From the NCBI RefSeq assembly GCF_001445575.1, contig NZ_CP013200.1, forward strand, positions 1,426,001-1,490,000: DNA of 64,000 nt, read 5' to 3'. Numbering within the stretch: position 1 is the stretch's first letter; every line of letters starts with the position of its first letter. The notes under the pieces were generated by a model, which saw only the letters and a list, made by a program, of their open reading frames with translations, made no database searches and was not told the origin of the DNA. A program made the translations under genes and the position numbers. Source of the stretch: Arthrobacter alpinus (GTDB taxonomy: Bacteria > Actinomycetota > Actinomycetes > Actinomycetales > Micrococcaceae). This document shows, one piece after another, positions 1 through 8,544 of this stretch.

Positions 1-142
1 GGTGGTGCGGGTGTCCTAGGGCAGCTGTGGTTCGCCTGCAGCTGTGGGCGCAGGTGAGTTGAGCGGCGGCTTCGGGGCACTGTTCGTTTCACTACCAGCG
101 ATACTCCAGCCAACGTGCAGGAACATGGGACAGAATGGGGGT

Positions 143-1006
143 ATGGCAAACCTCTTTGGACGCTCCCGACCCTTGGATGAGGCCCGCATTGTCCCCACTG
201 GGGAAACAATCGGCTCTTATACTTCCTACTTGGACGCGCAGAAGGCTGTTGATTACCTGGCAGATGAGAAGTTCCCTGTCCGGCACGTCTCCATTGTGGG
301 CAACGACCTGAAGATGGTGGAGCGTGTCACCGGCAAGCTTAGCTACCCTCGAGTTGCCCTGACCGGTGCCATGACGGGTGCCTGGTTCGGCCTGTTCATT
401 GGCGTGATGCTCAGCTTCTTTGACTCCGCCTCCAATGCCGGCGCACCGTACATCAACGTCATCACCGCAGTCTTCTTGGGCGCTGCCCTCTGGATGCTGT
501 TTGCGATCATTGGCTATGCCGCGCAGCGTGGCAAGCGTGACTTCACCTCCACGAACCAGGTGTTGGCTTCCAGCTACGACGTCATTGTCACCCCCGATGT
601 TGCCATGGATGCACGCCGCATCTTGGCGCAGCTGCCCATGAACTCGAACGCCGCGCGCCCCCAAAACAACCAGGTCCAGGGTTCGCAGGGATACCGTCCG
701 CCGGTTCAGCCGCCCGTCTCCGGACCTGCTCCGACTCGCCCTGAAGGCTGGCACGATCCTTACGCGCCGGCCGATCCTGCTGCTCCGGCGGGTTCCGCAG
801 GCAATGCGCTTACCGGGGATCAGCCTAACGCCGACCCTGCCAGTACTGACCATTCCGAAACCGACCGCCCAGGCCAGGCCCCGTTGGATGGCCCGCGTCG
901 TGGCCAGTTCCCTGACCTGCCGGACGGTCGGCCTCAGTACGGCATTCGTGTGGATTCCCCTCCGGTGCCCAAAGATACTAACGCGCAGGAGACCCCGGAG
1001 CAGTAA
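143..1006 (+). CDS. General stress protein, YflT/GSP17M-like membrane protein
   Basis: A protein of about 287 residues. The N-terminal part (YTSYLDAQKAVDYLADEKFP, about residues 26-45) resembles the GSP17M/YflT domain of general stress proteins. It is followed by two hydrophobic stretches at about 65-90 and 100-122 that look like membrane spans. After about residue 170 the chain is rich in Pro, Gln, Ala and Asp and probably disordered. The ATG at 143 is preferred because the family domain begins soon after it; an ATG at 125 and an upstream start at 44 are also in frame but would add a non-family leader. The biochemical function is unknown. A strong hairpin follows 21 bp after the stop. Confidence 0.75.
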   Translation: MANLFGRSRPLDEARIVPTGETIGSYTSYLDAQKAVDYLADEKFPVRHVSIVGNDLKMVERVTGKLSYPRVALTGAMTGAWFGLFIGVMLSFFDSASNAGAPYINVITAVFLGAALWMLFAIIGYAAQRGKRDFTSTNQVLASSYDVIVTPDVAMDARRILAQLPMNSNAARPQNNQVQGSQGYRPPVQPPVSGPAPTRPEGWHDPYAPADPAAPAGSAGNALTGDQPNADPASTDHSETDRPGQAPLDGPRRGQFPDLPDGRPQYGIRVDSPPVPKDTNAQETPEQ

Positions 1007-1026
1007 TACTCCGAAGGTGACGCACC

Positions 1027-1088
1027 ATGCCGCCGCTCCTGCTTATTGCCGCCGATCTACCGGTGGCAATAAGCAGGAGCGGCGGCAT
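1027..1088. repeat. 62-bp palindromic repeat / terminator hairpin, family A copy 1
   Basis: Almost perfect inverted repeat with arms beginning ATGCCGCCGCTCCTGC and continuing TTATTGCCGCC, closed by a short loop and followed by a T run. It lies 21 bp after the stop of the stress protein gene. Near-identical hairpins occur at 61629-61691 and 62280-62341, so this is a dispersed repeat family as well as a likely rho-independent terminator. Confidence 0.85.
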
Positions 1089-1116
1089 TTTTGGGATTAT
1101 CCCGCGCTCCCCATTG

Positions 1117-1159
1117 ACTTTCTTCTATGGAAAGTGATTAGCTTTCTGTTATGGAAAGT
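1117..1159. promoter_or_regulatory. Duplicated inverted-repeat operator overlapping the start codon
   Basis: ACTTTC-N7-GAAAGT at 1117-1135 is repeated as GCTTTC-N7-GAAAGT at 1141-1159, exactly 24 bp apart. The second copy contains the start codon of the membrane protein at 1151. The first copy contains another ATG (1127) that encodes only MESD before a stop, the same residues that begin the real protein. It is a likely binding site for the winged-helix regulator encoded downstream. Confidence 0.6.
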
Positions 1160-1615
1160 GATTCAGTGCGGAACGCACACGAGGCCCAAGCTGCATTGAA
1201 CGCTATTGCAGGGGCCAAAGCCAGTGCGGCCGACCGGCTCACCAGCCCGTGGTGGTACCACCCGATCCTGGGCTTGCTGGCGGCCGTGTTCGTGGTTAGT
1301 TACACAATTGGCGGGGTCTGGGTGATGCTCACTGTCTCTGTTGTGTACTTCGCGGGCCTGGGCATCCTCATGGGGACGTACAGGAAGAAGACGGGCATGT
1401 GGATCAACGGACTCCAGGCAGGCAAGGCCAGCTGGTGGACACTTCCCCTGGTCGTGATCATGATCGCCAGCATGGGCGGTGCTTATTATTTGCACGCAGA
1501 ACGTGGGCTCGATTGGCCAGCATGGGTGGCTGGGATCATCGTTTTTGTGGCCGTGAACATTTTTGGCCGACTTTTTGACGTGGCGCTGCGCAGTCAGCTG
1601 CGGCAAAAGCCATGA
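1151..1615 (+). CDS. Integral membrane protein of unknown function
   Basis: 154 residues with about four hydrophobic segments (roughly 40-58, 60-80, 97-116 and 122-142) and a short charged N-terminus. No catalytic motif is recognised. It overlaps the start of the following winged-helix regulator by 4 bp, so the two are almost certainly co-transcribed and translationally coupled. This layout is common for small membrane proteins controlled by a co-encoded repressor. The start at 1151 lies within a duplicated inverted repeat, consistent with direct repression at the translation or promoter start. Confidence 0.7.
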   Translation: MESDSVRNAHEAQAALNAIAGAKASAADRLTSPWWYHPILGLLAAVFVVSYTIGGVWVMLTVSVVYFAGLGILMGTYRKKTGMWINGLQAGKASWWTLPLVVIMIASMGGAYYLHAERGLDWPAWVAGIIVFVAVNIFGRLFDVALRSQLRQKP

Positions 1616-1911
1616 GCACAGGGCTCAACGAGATCATTCATGCCAGCAACCGGCTGCAGATCTGCGCGTTTCTGAGCGGTGTCACACAGGCAGAGTTTGG
1701 CTCCATCAGGGACATGCTGGGCGTGGCCGACTCCGTGACGAGCAAGCAGCTAAAAGTTCTTGAAGCAGCCGGATACGTGGTGCTGAGCAAACCAACCGGC
1801 AAGGGCCGGGTCAAGACGTGGGCCGCCTTGACGCCGGAAGGAAAACGGGCCTACGCAGAGCACGTGGCGGCGCTGAAAGAGTTGATCGCTGGGGCTGGCG
1901 CCGGAGCTTGA
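1612..1911 (+). CDS. Winged-helix transcriptional regulator (MarR/ArsR-like, HTH_34 type)
   Basis: 99 residues forming a single winged helix. The recognition region is around GSIRDMLGVADSVTSKQLKV, and the wing around YVVLSKPTGKGRVKTWAALT is typical of small stand-alone regulators of this type. The final part (TPEGKRAYAEHVAALKELI) is a dimerisation helix. It overlaps the membrane protein gene by 4 bp. By gene order it probably autoregulates the pair through the duplicated ACTTTC-N7-GAAAGT element upstream. The ligand is unknown. Confidence 0.8.
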   Translation: MSTGLNEIIHASNRLQICAFLSGVTQAEFGSIRDMLGVADSVTSKQLKVLEAAGYVVLSKPTGKGRVKTWAALTPEGKRAYAEHVAALKELIAGAGAGA

Positions 1912-1921
1912 GGTTAAGACG

Positions 1922-1970
1922 ACGACGACGGGAGGTCACCTCTACACAAAAGGTGACCTCCCGCCGTCGT
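1922..1970. terminator. Bidirectional terminator between convergent genes
   Basis: A 20-bp inverted repeat with one mismatch (arms ending GGGAGGTCACCT / AGGTGACCTCCC) and a small A-rich loop. It lies 10 bp after the regulator stop and about 30 bp before the end of the convergent peptidase gene, so it can serve both strands. Confidence 0.8.
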
Positions 1971-2001
1971 GCTTCATAGCCGAAAGCCGGCTACGGACGG
2001 A

Positions 2002-3576
2002 TCAGCCGGACAGGCCCGCCATCCAGGCCTCAACGGCGTCGGGCTCGCGGGGGAGGGCAGCGCTCAAGTTGACGGGGCCGTTGGCGGTGATGAGGATGTC
2101 GTCCTCGATGCGCACGCCGTTGCCGCGGAACTCGGCCGGAATGGCCAGATCCTCGTCCTTGAAGTACAGGCCGGGCTCGATGGTGAAGACCATGCCCTCG
2201 GTGATGATGCCATCGAGGTACAGCTCGGCGCGGGCCTGAGCGCAATCGTGCACGTCCATGCCCAAGTGGTGGCTGGTGCCGTGCGGCATCCAGCGGCGGT
2301 GCTGCTGGCCATCAACGGACAGGGCAACCTCCGGCGTTACAGGCAGCAGGCCCCATGCTGCGAGGCGGTCTGCCAGAACTTCCATGGCAGCCGTGTGGAC
2401 ATCGCGGAACTTGCGACCCGGAACAGCCACGGCGAACGCGGCGTCGGCTGCATCCAGGACTGCCTGGTAGATCTTGCGCTGAACCTCGGAGTACGTGCCG
2501 TTGATGGGCAGCGTGCGGGTGATGTCCGCGGTGTAGAGGGAATCGGCCTCGACGCCGGCGTCCACGAGCAGCAGCTGGCCCTCATTGACGGTTCCGGTGT
2601 TGCGGTTCCAGTGCAGCACGGTGGCGTTGTTGCCGGCGGCGGCGATGGTGTCGTAGCCCAGCTCGTTGCCTTCCTCGCGGGCACGGGCAAAGAAGGCGCC
2701 TTCGACAACGCGCTCGCCACGCTGGTGGGCAACTGCGCGAGGCAAGGCACGGACAATGTCCTCGAAGCCGTTGATAGTTGCTGCGACAGCAATCTTCATC
2801 TGCTCGATTTCCCAAGCGTCCTTGATCAGGCGCAGCTCGGAGAGGGCCTCGGCCAGCTTGGCGTCCAATTCATCCAGAGCGCCAAAGTCCAAAGCGTCGG
2901 GGTTCGCTGCCGTGTTGTACCGGGCGGTGTCCACGAGAGCGTCAATGTTCTCGTCAACCTTGCGGACCAGACGGATGGATGTCCCGCCAACGGAGGTCTC
3001 GCCAACATTTTTAGTGATGGCAACTTCAAGATCGGTGACATCGGCGGTGGGCAGACCCAACTGAGCCTGGAACTCGGGCAGGGTTGGGCGGCGGCCAATC
3101 CAGAACTCGCCGCTGCGGGAATCGGCGTAGAACGCCTTCGTGTCCCGGCCCGCCATGGGACGGAAGAACAGGGTGGCGAGGTGATTGCCGCCGTCGTCCC
3201 CTTCCCCATCGGCAACCGGGTCCAGCACCAACACGGCGTCGGGCTCGTGGTCCACGCCCAAACCTGTCAGGTGCGCGAAGGCGGAGTGCGGGCGGAAACG
3301 GTAGTCGCAGTCATTGGAGCGAACCTTCAGGGGGCCGGCAGGAATCACCAGGCGCTCGCCCGGGAACTGCACAGAAATGGCACGACGGCGGCGCGCGGCA
3401 TGGTCTGCCACCTCGTCACGGGCCGGCAGCTGCGCTGATGAGGGCGCCCAGTTGGAAGCCATAAAAGTACGGAAAGCATCCGAGTCGGGGCGGTGCGAAC
3501 GGTTGTTCACGCGCTCCTCAAGGGGCTGCTCGCTCGAAGGGTCGGGGTGCACGGAGGATTGCTCAGTCTGGTTCAC
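2002..3576 (-). CDS. pepP: Xaa-Pro aminopeptidase (M24B, aminopeptidase P family)
   Basis: A 524-residue cytoplasmic metallopeptidase that removes N-terminal residues preceding proline. The N-terminal creatinase-like domain contains RLVIPAGPLKVRSND and FRPHSAFAHLTGL. The C-terminal pita-bread fold carries the metal ligands: the Asp pair in VDAGVEADSLYTADITRT, His in HGTSHHLGMDVHDC, and Glu in GMVFTIEPGLYF and VRIEDDILIT. The start is a GTG at 3576 with the box GAGACT 6 nt upstream, suggesting a leaderless transcript. The first 45 residues are polar and family-specific. Confidence 0.93.
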   Translation of the reverse strand: MNQTEQSSVHPDPSSEQPLEERVNNRSHRPDSDAFRTFMASNWAPSSAQLPARDEVADHAARRRRAISVQFPGERLVIPAGPLKVRSNDCDYRFRPHSAFAHLTGLGVDHEPDAVLVLDPVADGEGDDGGNHLATLFFRPMAGRDTKAFYADSRSGEFWIGRRPTLPEFQAQLGLPTADVTDLEVAITKNVGETSVGGTSIRLVRKVDENIDALVDTARYNTAANPDALDFGALDELDAKLAEALSELRLIKDAWEIEQMKIAVAATINGFEDIVRALPRAVAHQRGERVVEGAFFARAREEGNELGYDTIAAAGNNATVLHWNRNTGTVNEGQLLLVDAGVEADSLYTADITRTLPINGTYSEVQRKIYQAVLDAADAAFAVAVPGRKFRDVHTAAMEVLADRLAAWGLLPVTPEVALSVDGQQHRRWMPHGTSHHLGMDVHDCAQARAELYLDGIITEGMVFTIEPGLYFKDEDLAIPAEFRGNGVRIEDDILITANGPVNLSAALPREPDAVEAWMAGLSG

Positions 3577-3647
3577 CCCTTAAGTCTCCCACCGCTTGCG
3601 CCTTGGGACAAAGGCACGTGCGGCGAGCCGCCGGGAGGGAAGAGACG

Positions 3648-3653
3648 TAGTCT
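3648..3653 (+). promoter_or_regulatory. -10 box of leaderless PHP gene
   Basis: TAGTCT ends 6 nt before the GTG at 3660. There is no ribosome binding site, so transcription probably starts at or next to the start codon; this supports the GTG start. Confidence 0.5.
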
Positions 3654-3659
3654 AGGAGC

Positions 3660-4508
3660 GTGAGGATCGATTTGCACGCACACTCAAATGTTTCTGACGG
3701 CACCCAGACCCCTGACGTGCTGGTGGCCGCCGCTGCCGCCGCGCGCCTTGATGTCATGGCACTGACCGACCATGATTCCACCGATGGCTGGCCTGCCGCG
3801 TTCGCCGCCGCGCGCCAGCACGGTGTGGGCCTGGTGCCCGGCATGGAAATTTCCTGCAAGACGGCGCAGGGCATCAGCGTTCACCTGCTCTGCTATCTGC
3901 ACGACCCCACCAACGCGGCTCTGCTGGATGAGATCACCAAGGCCAAGGTGGCGCGCCTGACCCGGGCCGAGCACATGGTGGAGCGGCTGGCCGAGGATTA
4001 TCCGCTGAACTGGGATGACGTCAGCGCCCATGTGGCGCCCGGAGCCACCGTGGGCCGCCCCCACATTGCCGACGCCTTGGTTGCCGCCGGAATTGTTGCC
4101 GACCGCAACGAGGCATTCGCCAGCATCCTGACCTCCCATTCGCGCTACTTTGTCAGCCACTACGCGGTGGAGCCGACGCTGGCTGTTGAGCTGGTTCGCG
4201 CCGCCGGGGGAGTGCCCGTCTTTGCCCACCCCGTGGCATCGAGCCGGGGGAGGGTGGTGGCCCCGGAAACCTTCCATGACATGATCGACGCCGGACTCCT
4301 GGGTTTGGAGGTTGACCACCGGGACAATTCTCCCGAAGGACGCGCGTGGTTGCGGCAGCTTGCCCAGGAGCGGGGACTGATCACCACCGGCTCCTCCGAT
4401 TATCACGGAGCCGGAAAACCGAACCTGCTGGGCGAAAACCTCACCTCACCGGAGAACCTGGAACGGCTGTTGGCGCACGGGACGGGAACCGCACCGTTCC
4501 TGCCGTAA
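3660..4508 (+). CDS. PHP domain metal-dependent phosphoesterase
   Basis: 282 residues. The four PHP motifs are visible: HAHSNVSDG at the N-terminus, LTDHDSTDGW, VFAHPVASSRG and SSDYHGAGK near the C-terminus. These are His/Asp ligands of a trinuclear metal centre. The arrangement resembles the YciV/RNase AM and 3',5'-nucleoside bisphosphate phosphatase group, so a small-nucleotide or RNA 5'-end substrate is likely but not proven. It starts with GTG at 3660, apparently on a leaderless transcript, and is divergent from the peptidase gene with only 83 bp between. Confidence 0.88.
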   Translation: MRIDLHAHSNVSDGTQTPDVLVAAAAAARLDVMALTDHDSTDGWPAAFAAARQHGVGLVPGMEISCKTAQGISVHLLCYLHDPTNAALLDEITKAKVARLTRAEHMVERLAEDYPLNWDDVSAHVAPGATVGRPHIADALVAAGIVADRNEAFASILTSHSRYFVSHYAVEPTLAVELVRAAGGVPVFAHPVASSRGRVVAPETFHDMIDAGLLGLEVDHRDNSPEGRAWLRQLAQERGLITTGSSDYHGAGKPNLLGENLTSPENLERLLAHGTGTAPFLP

Positions 4509-4564
4509 CGCCTGGCCAACGGCTGCACTAGCACCTAGCCAACGCCTGGCCAAGGGCTGCACTA
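4508..4564. repeat. Two direct copies of a 23-bp sequence after the PHP gene
   Basis: The sequence ACGCCTGGCCAACGGCTG plus five more bases (4508-4530) recurs at 4542-4564 with one change. It begins in the stop codon of the PHP gene. The rest of the gap to 4930 shows no convincing gene or RNA; it probably holds the promoter and leader of the symporter gene. Confidence 0.6.
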
Positions 4565-4929
4565 ACGCCGATGGTTGCGTCATTGTTATTCGTTGCTGCA
4601 CCTAACCACCATGTTCGCTCAGTAGGGCACTGCTACAGTGGACAGAGTTGATTGGTTCGATTGGGCAACTAAACCCTGCCCGTGAACCTGTTGTAGTCCC
4701 GTTGCCGGCTGAACGTCAGCCGTTGAATTTCCGGTAGTGAACTTTCGCTTTGGATGCGATTCACTTTGGGCCGCCTGCGCAGAATTATCTGCTTGCCTTG
4801 GCGGCTGGTCCCGGGCGGGAAAGTGCGCCCGCGAAGTCCTTCACCGGATTACTTTGAGCATCTCGTTTGGGCGGCGCACGCTGATTTTGGCGGAATGCCG
4901 GTGAATTCCGTCCTAGCGAGAGGACAAGT

Positions 4930-6621
4930 ATGGTGCCGGATGGCGCAGGACTCCACCAATTGGGGAGTTGGACAGTAATTGGCCTTTTAGTGCTGTTTTA
5001 CGGCGGCACGCTGTTGATGACCTTCTTTATTGGTCGTAAGAATGAAAACGCCGACGGATACATGACCGCTGGCAACAAAGTTGGCTTCGGTATTTCAGCA
5101 GGCAGTATGACGGCGACGTGGATCTGGGCGTCGTCGATGTACGCTTCAGCCACCTCGGGCTACACCTACGGCATTTCCGGGCCTATCCACTACGGTTTGT
5201 GGGGCGCGTTGATGATCTTGTTCATCTACCCGTTCGGCAAACGAATCAGGGCTGTTGCTCCCAAGGCTCACACGCTGGCAGAAGTCATGCACGCCCGCCA
5301 CGGCAAGTCCAGCCAGCTGATGCTGGCCGGCTCCAACATTGTTGGCTCCCTCATCAGCATCACCTCCAACTTCATTGCCGGCGGCGCTCTCATTTCCTTG
5401 TTGTCCCCGTTCAGCTTCACCCAGGGCATCTTGTTCATGGGTGGCGGTATTTTGCTGTACTCGCTGTGGTCTGGCTTTAGGGCATCGGTGCTGACAGACG
5501 CCGTGCAGGTGTTCGCACTCCTCGGTGCCGTGGCCATCATCATTCCTGTGGTGTTCTTTGCCGCTGGCGGCCCCGACATGTTTGTCACGGGTGCTAGCAA
5601 GCTGACCCCGCAGCAGTCCAACTTCTTCTCTTCTGAGGCATTCCTGAACCAGGGTGCCCCGTACATTGCCGCAGTTCTGGCCTATGCCATTGGTAATCAG
5701 ACCATTGCCCAGCGCCTGTTTGCTGTGCGTGAAGATCTGATCAAGAAGACGTTCGTCACGGCAACAGTGGGCTACGGCGCAACCATCATTGGTGTTGGCA
5801 TGCTCGGCGTCATTGCCCTGTATGCCGGGATCGCGCCGCTGGATGGGGACTCGAACAACCTGATCCCGCAGATGGCTGCAACTTATTTGGGCCCGGTTCT
5901 GCTGGGCGTATTCCTGATCATGATTGTCAGCGCCCTGTCCTCCACCGCGGACTCGGACCTCTCCGCCATGTCATCGATCGTGATGGCCGACGTCTATGGC
6001 CAGAACATTGCCAAGAAGGGTGAAGCGAAACCCAAGACCATGCTGTTCATTGGCCGCATCACCATGATTGTTGCCACTGGAGCGGGGCTGTACTTTGCTA
6101 GCGGGAAGTTGAACATCCTTGACCTCTTGGTCTTTGTTGGAGCGCTCTGGGGCGCCTTGGTTTTCCCTGTTATTGCCAGCTTCTACTGGGAAAAAGTTAC
6201 GAACAAGGCCTTCACGGTTTCCGTCTTGGTAGCACTTGCCTGCTTCCTGCCCGTCCGCTTTGGCTGGATCGCCCTGGGTGGAGCCGCTGGCATCGTCGTC
6301 GACGTGCTCGCCGTGATCGGGATCGGTGTGGTCCTGGGCCTGATGGCGTTTGGCTTCTTCGGACTGAAGATCGCCAAGATAGTGGCAGCCGTTGCCATTC
6401 TGGCAGCCGCCCCCTTCGCCATCGGATTCTTGCATGATTACGCCGTGCTCTCAGGCTCGCTAGTGGCCTACGCCGTCAGCACCTTGGTGTGCTATTTCAT
6501 GTGCTTCCGGAACAAGGAAACCTTTGATTTTGACAGCATTAAGGAGCGCATTGGCGACTTCGACAACCGGGAGGAAGCCAACCCTGAGGGTACCGGCTCA
6601 CTTCTTGAAGAGAAAGCGTAG
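4930..6621 (+). CDS. Sodium:solute symporter (SSS family)
   Basis: 563 residues with about 13-14 hydrophobic helices, the usual topology of the SSS family (Na+-coupled uptake of urea, acetate, proline and similar solutes). Recognisable family features are YMTAGNKVGFGISAGSMTAT after the first helix, TLAEVMHARHG, and LSSTADSDLSAMSSIVMADVYG in the region of the Na+ site. The substrate cannot be read from sequence. The start at 4930 has AGAGGA about 6 nt upstream. A 43-residue membrane peptide gene follows by 9 bp. Confidence 0.9.
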   Translation: MVPDGAGLHQLGSWTVIGLLVLFYGGTLLMTFFIGRKNENADGYMTAGNKVGFGISAGSMTATWIWASSMYASATSGYTYGISGPIHYGLWGALMILFIYPFGKRIRAVAPKAHTLAEVMHARHGKSSQLMLAGSNIVGSLISITSNFIAGGALISLLSPFSFTQGILFMGGGILLYSLWSGFRASVLTDAVQVFALLGAVAIIIPVVFFAAGGPDMFVTGASKLTPQQSNFFSSEAFLNQGAPYIAAVLAYAIGNQTIAQRLFAVREDLIKKTFVTATVGYGATIIGVGMLGVIALYAGIAPLDGDSNNLIPQMAATYLGPVLLGVFLIMIVSALSSTADSDLSAMSSIVMADVYGQNIAKKGEAKPKTMLFIGRITMIVATGAGLYFASGKLNILDLLVFVGALWGALVFPVIASFYWEKVTNKAFTVSVLVALACFLPVRFGWIALGGAAGIVVDVLAVIGIGVVLGLMAFGFFGLKIAKIVAAVAILAAAPFAIGFLHDYAVLSGSLVAYAVSTLVCYFMCFRNKETFDFDSIKERIGDFDNREEANPEGTGSLLEEKA

Positions 6622-6630
6622 GAACCGGCC

Positions 6631-6762
6631 ATGAGCGTATTCTTTCTGACCCTGTATGTCCTTGTGTGGCCCGTGATCGTTGTTGGTGTGATCTATGTGC
6701 TCGGAAAAGCACTCTGGCAAGAGATCCGCGAAGCCAAACGCGAAGGCCGCCCGCTGATTTAG
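6631..6762 (+). CDS. Putative transporter small subunit (43 aa)
   Basis: Encodes 43 residues: one hydrophobic helix (LYVLVWPVIVVGVIYVLG) and a charged tail (EIREAKREGRPLI). It follows the symporter by 9 bp in the same orientation and ends just before a terminator. Single-span peptides of this kind accompany SSS and NSS transporters in Gram-positive bacteria and are thought to be accessory subunits. The function here is inferred only from position and shape. Confidence 0.72.
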   Translation: MSVFFLTLYVLVWPVIVVGVIYVLGKALWQEIREAKREGRPLI

Positions 6763-6771
6763 CCCTATAAA

Positions 6772-6823
6772 CAAAACCGACCTCCCTTCAGACCTTGATG
6801 GCTCTGATGGGAGGTCGGTTTTG
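6772..6823. terminator. Bidirectional terminator between symporter pair and helicase
   Basis: A 15-bp perfect inverted repeat (CAAAACCGACCTCCC / GGGAGGTCGGTTTTG) with A and T runs at its ends, between convergent genes. Confidence 0.88.
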
Positions 6824-6834
6824 CTTAAGACTGT

Positions 6835-8544
6835 TTAGGAATCAGCAGGCTTGTCCATGACTTCGCCGTTGCGGCGGCGGGTGCGGGTGCGGCGTGCACG
6901 CGGTGCGCCAGTCTCGGCGGGAGCGGAAGCTGCAGCAGTGGGAGTGGACTCAGCCGTTGCGGCACCTGCAGAAGACGTTCGACGGCGGTTGCGGCCGGCG
7001 TCGTTCTTCTCGCCTGCAGGGGCATCATCACGGCGGCGCTCACCCTGGCGGGCACCTGAGCGGCTCCCTCCACGGTTACCGCCACGCTCACCTTCGCGGG
7101 CTCCACCGTCACGGGGGCCGCGGCCCGAATCCTGCTTGGGTGAGTTGCGCTTGCCAGTCTCACCCAGGTCTTCCAGGACCTCGGCGTTGATGCCTGCGTG
7201 CGTGCGCTTATCGCGCGGCAGGCGGCCCTTGGTGCCAACCGGGATGTCCAGATCAGAGTAGAGGTGCGGGGAGGAGGAGTACGTCTCGATGGGCTCGGGA
7301 ACGCTCAGGCCCAGGGCCTTGTTGACCAGTGCCCAGCGCGGCATGTCGTCCCAGTCCACGAACGTGACGGCCGTGCCCTTGTTGCCGGCGCGGCCCGTAC
7401 GGCCCACACGGTGCAGATAAATCTTCTCGTCTTCAACACACTGGTAATTGACCACGTGCGTCACGTCATCAACGTCAATGCCGCGGGCGGCAACGTCGGT
7501 GGCCACCAAGACATCAACCTTGTTGTTGCGGAAGGCGCGCAGTGCCTGCTCGCGGGCACCCTGACCGAGGTCGCCGTGGATGGCGGCTGCGGCGAAACCG
7601 CGGTCAACTAATTCCTCGGCCACCTTGGCAGCAGTGCGCTTGGTCTTGGTGAAGATGATGGAACGGCCGCGGCCGTTGGCCTGCAGGATGCGGGCCAGAA
7701 CCTCGATCTTGTCCAGGTTGTGGGCCCGGTAGATCAACTGGCGGATATCGCGCTTGGTCAGGCCTTCGTCGTCGGGATCGGCCGCACGGATGTGCGTGGG
7801 CTGCGTCATGTAGCGGCGCGCCATGGCAACCACCGGGCCGGGCATGGTGGCCGAGAACAGCATGGTCTGGCGCACCGGCGGGGTGCCTGCAATCAAGGTC
7901 TCAACATCGGGCAGGAAGCCCAGATCCAGCATTTCGTCGGCCTCGTCGAGGATGACCATGCGGACGTGCTTGACGTTCAGGTGGCGTTGCTTGAGCAAGT
8001 CGATCAGACGGCCTGGGGTGCCCACAATCAGCTCAACACCCTTTTGCAGAGCCTCAACCTGCGGCTCGTAAGCGCGGCCACCATAGATGGTGGCGATGCG
8101 GATGCCACGGTGCTTGGAAGCAGTGGTGAGGTCGCCGGCGACCTGGACTGCGAGCTCGCGGGTGGGCACGATGATCATGGCCTGGGGTGCGCCCGGGGCA
8201 GCGAGCTTCGCAAAGCCCTCATCCTTCGGGGCAACGATGCGGTTCAACGCGGGGATGCCGAAGCCCAGGGTCTTGCCGGTTCCGGTCTTAGCCTGGCCAA
8301 TGATGTCGTGGCCGGTCAGTGCGATGGGCAGCGTCATGGCCTGGATGGGGAAGGGGTGGTTGATCCCGGCTTCAGTCAGCGAGGAAACAATCTCGTGGTG
8401 CACGCCAAAGCTGGCGAACGTTTCCTTCTCTTCCTGACGCGGCGGTTCATTGCTGCTCAGTGTGCCGTCAATCTCAACGTTTTCGTTGCTGTCTTCTGCC
8501 TGCAGAAGGGAATCAGTTTCAATGCTCAAATGCTTACCATTCAA
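6835..8544 (-). CDS. DEAD-box ATP-dependent RNA helicase
   Basis: 569 residues. All helicase motifs are present: Q motif (FPIQAMTLP), Walker A (AKTGTGKT), DEAD in VILDEADEMLDLGF, SAT (LFSATMPG), and motif VI (HRVGRTGRAG). The tail after about residue 440 is rich in Arg, Gly and Ala and probably binds RNA. It is an RhlE/DeaD-type enzyme for ribosome assembly or mRNA unwinding, often cold-induced. The start is uncertain: TTG at 8544 or TTG at 8529; neither has a good ribosome binding site. A box TAGACT on this strand at 8779-8774 would give a leader of about 220 nt. Confidence 0.92.
   Translation of the reverse strand: MNGKHLSIETDSLLQAEDSNENVEIDGTLSSNEPPRQEEKETFASFGVHHEIVSSLTEAGINHPFPIQAMTLPIALTGHDIIGQAKTGTGKTLGFGIPALNRIVAPKDEGFAKLAAPGAPQAMIIVPTRELAVQVAGDLTTASKHRGIRIATIYGGRAYEPQVEALQKGVELIVGTPGRLIDLLKQRHLNVKHVRMVILDEADEMLDLGFLPDVETLIAGTPPVRQTMLFSATMPGPVVAMARRYMTQPTHIRAADPDDEGLTKRDIRQLIYRAHNLDKIEVLARILQANGRGRSIIFTKTKRTAAKVAEELVDRGFAAAAIHGDLGQGAREQALRAFRNNKVDVLVATDVAARGIDVDDVTHVVNYQCVEDEKIYLHRVGRTGRAGNKGTAVTFVDWDDMPRWALVNKALGLSVPEPIETYSSSPHLYSDLDIPVGTKGRLPRDKRTHAGINAEVLEDLGETGKRNSPKQDSGRGPRDGGAREGERGGNRGGSRSGARQGERRRDDAPAGEKNDAGRNRRRTSSAGAATAESTPTAAASAPAETGAPRARRTRTRRRNGEVMDKPADS

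Noticed and set aside
1969..3438. Long open frame of 489 codons antisense to the Xaa-Pro aminopeptidase gene
   Set aside because: Its translation has no recognisable domain, while the opposite strand encodes a complete M24 peptidase. High GC makes such antisense frames common.
4754..4978. 74-codon frame before the symporter gene
   Set aside because: It overlaps the symporter start, has no ribosome binding site and no protein-like features.
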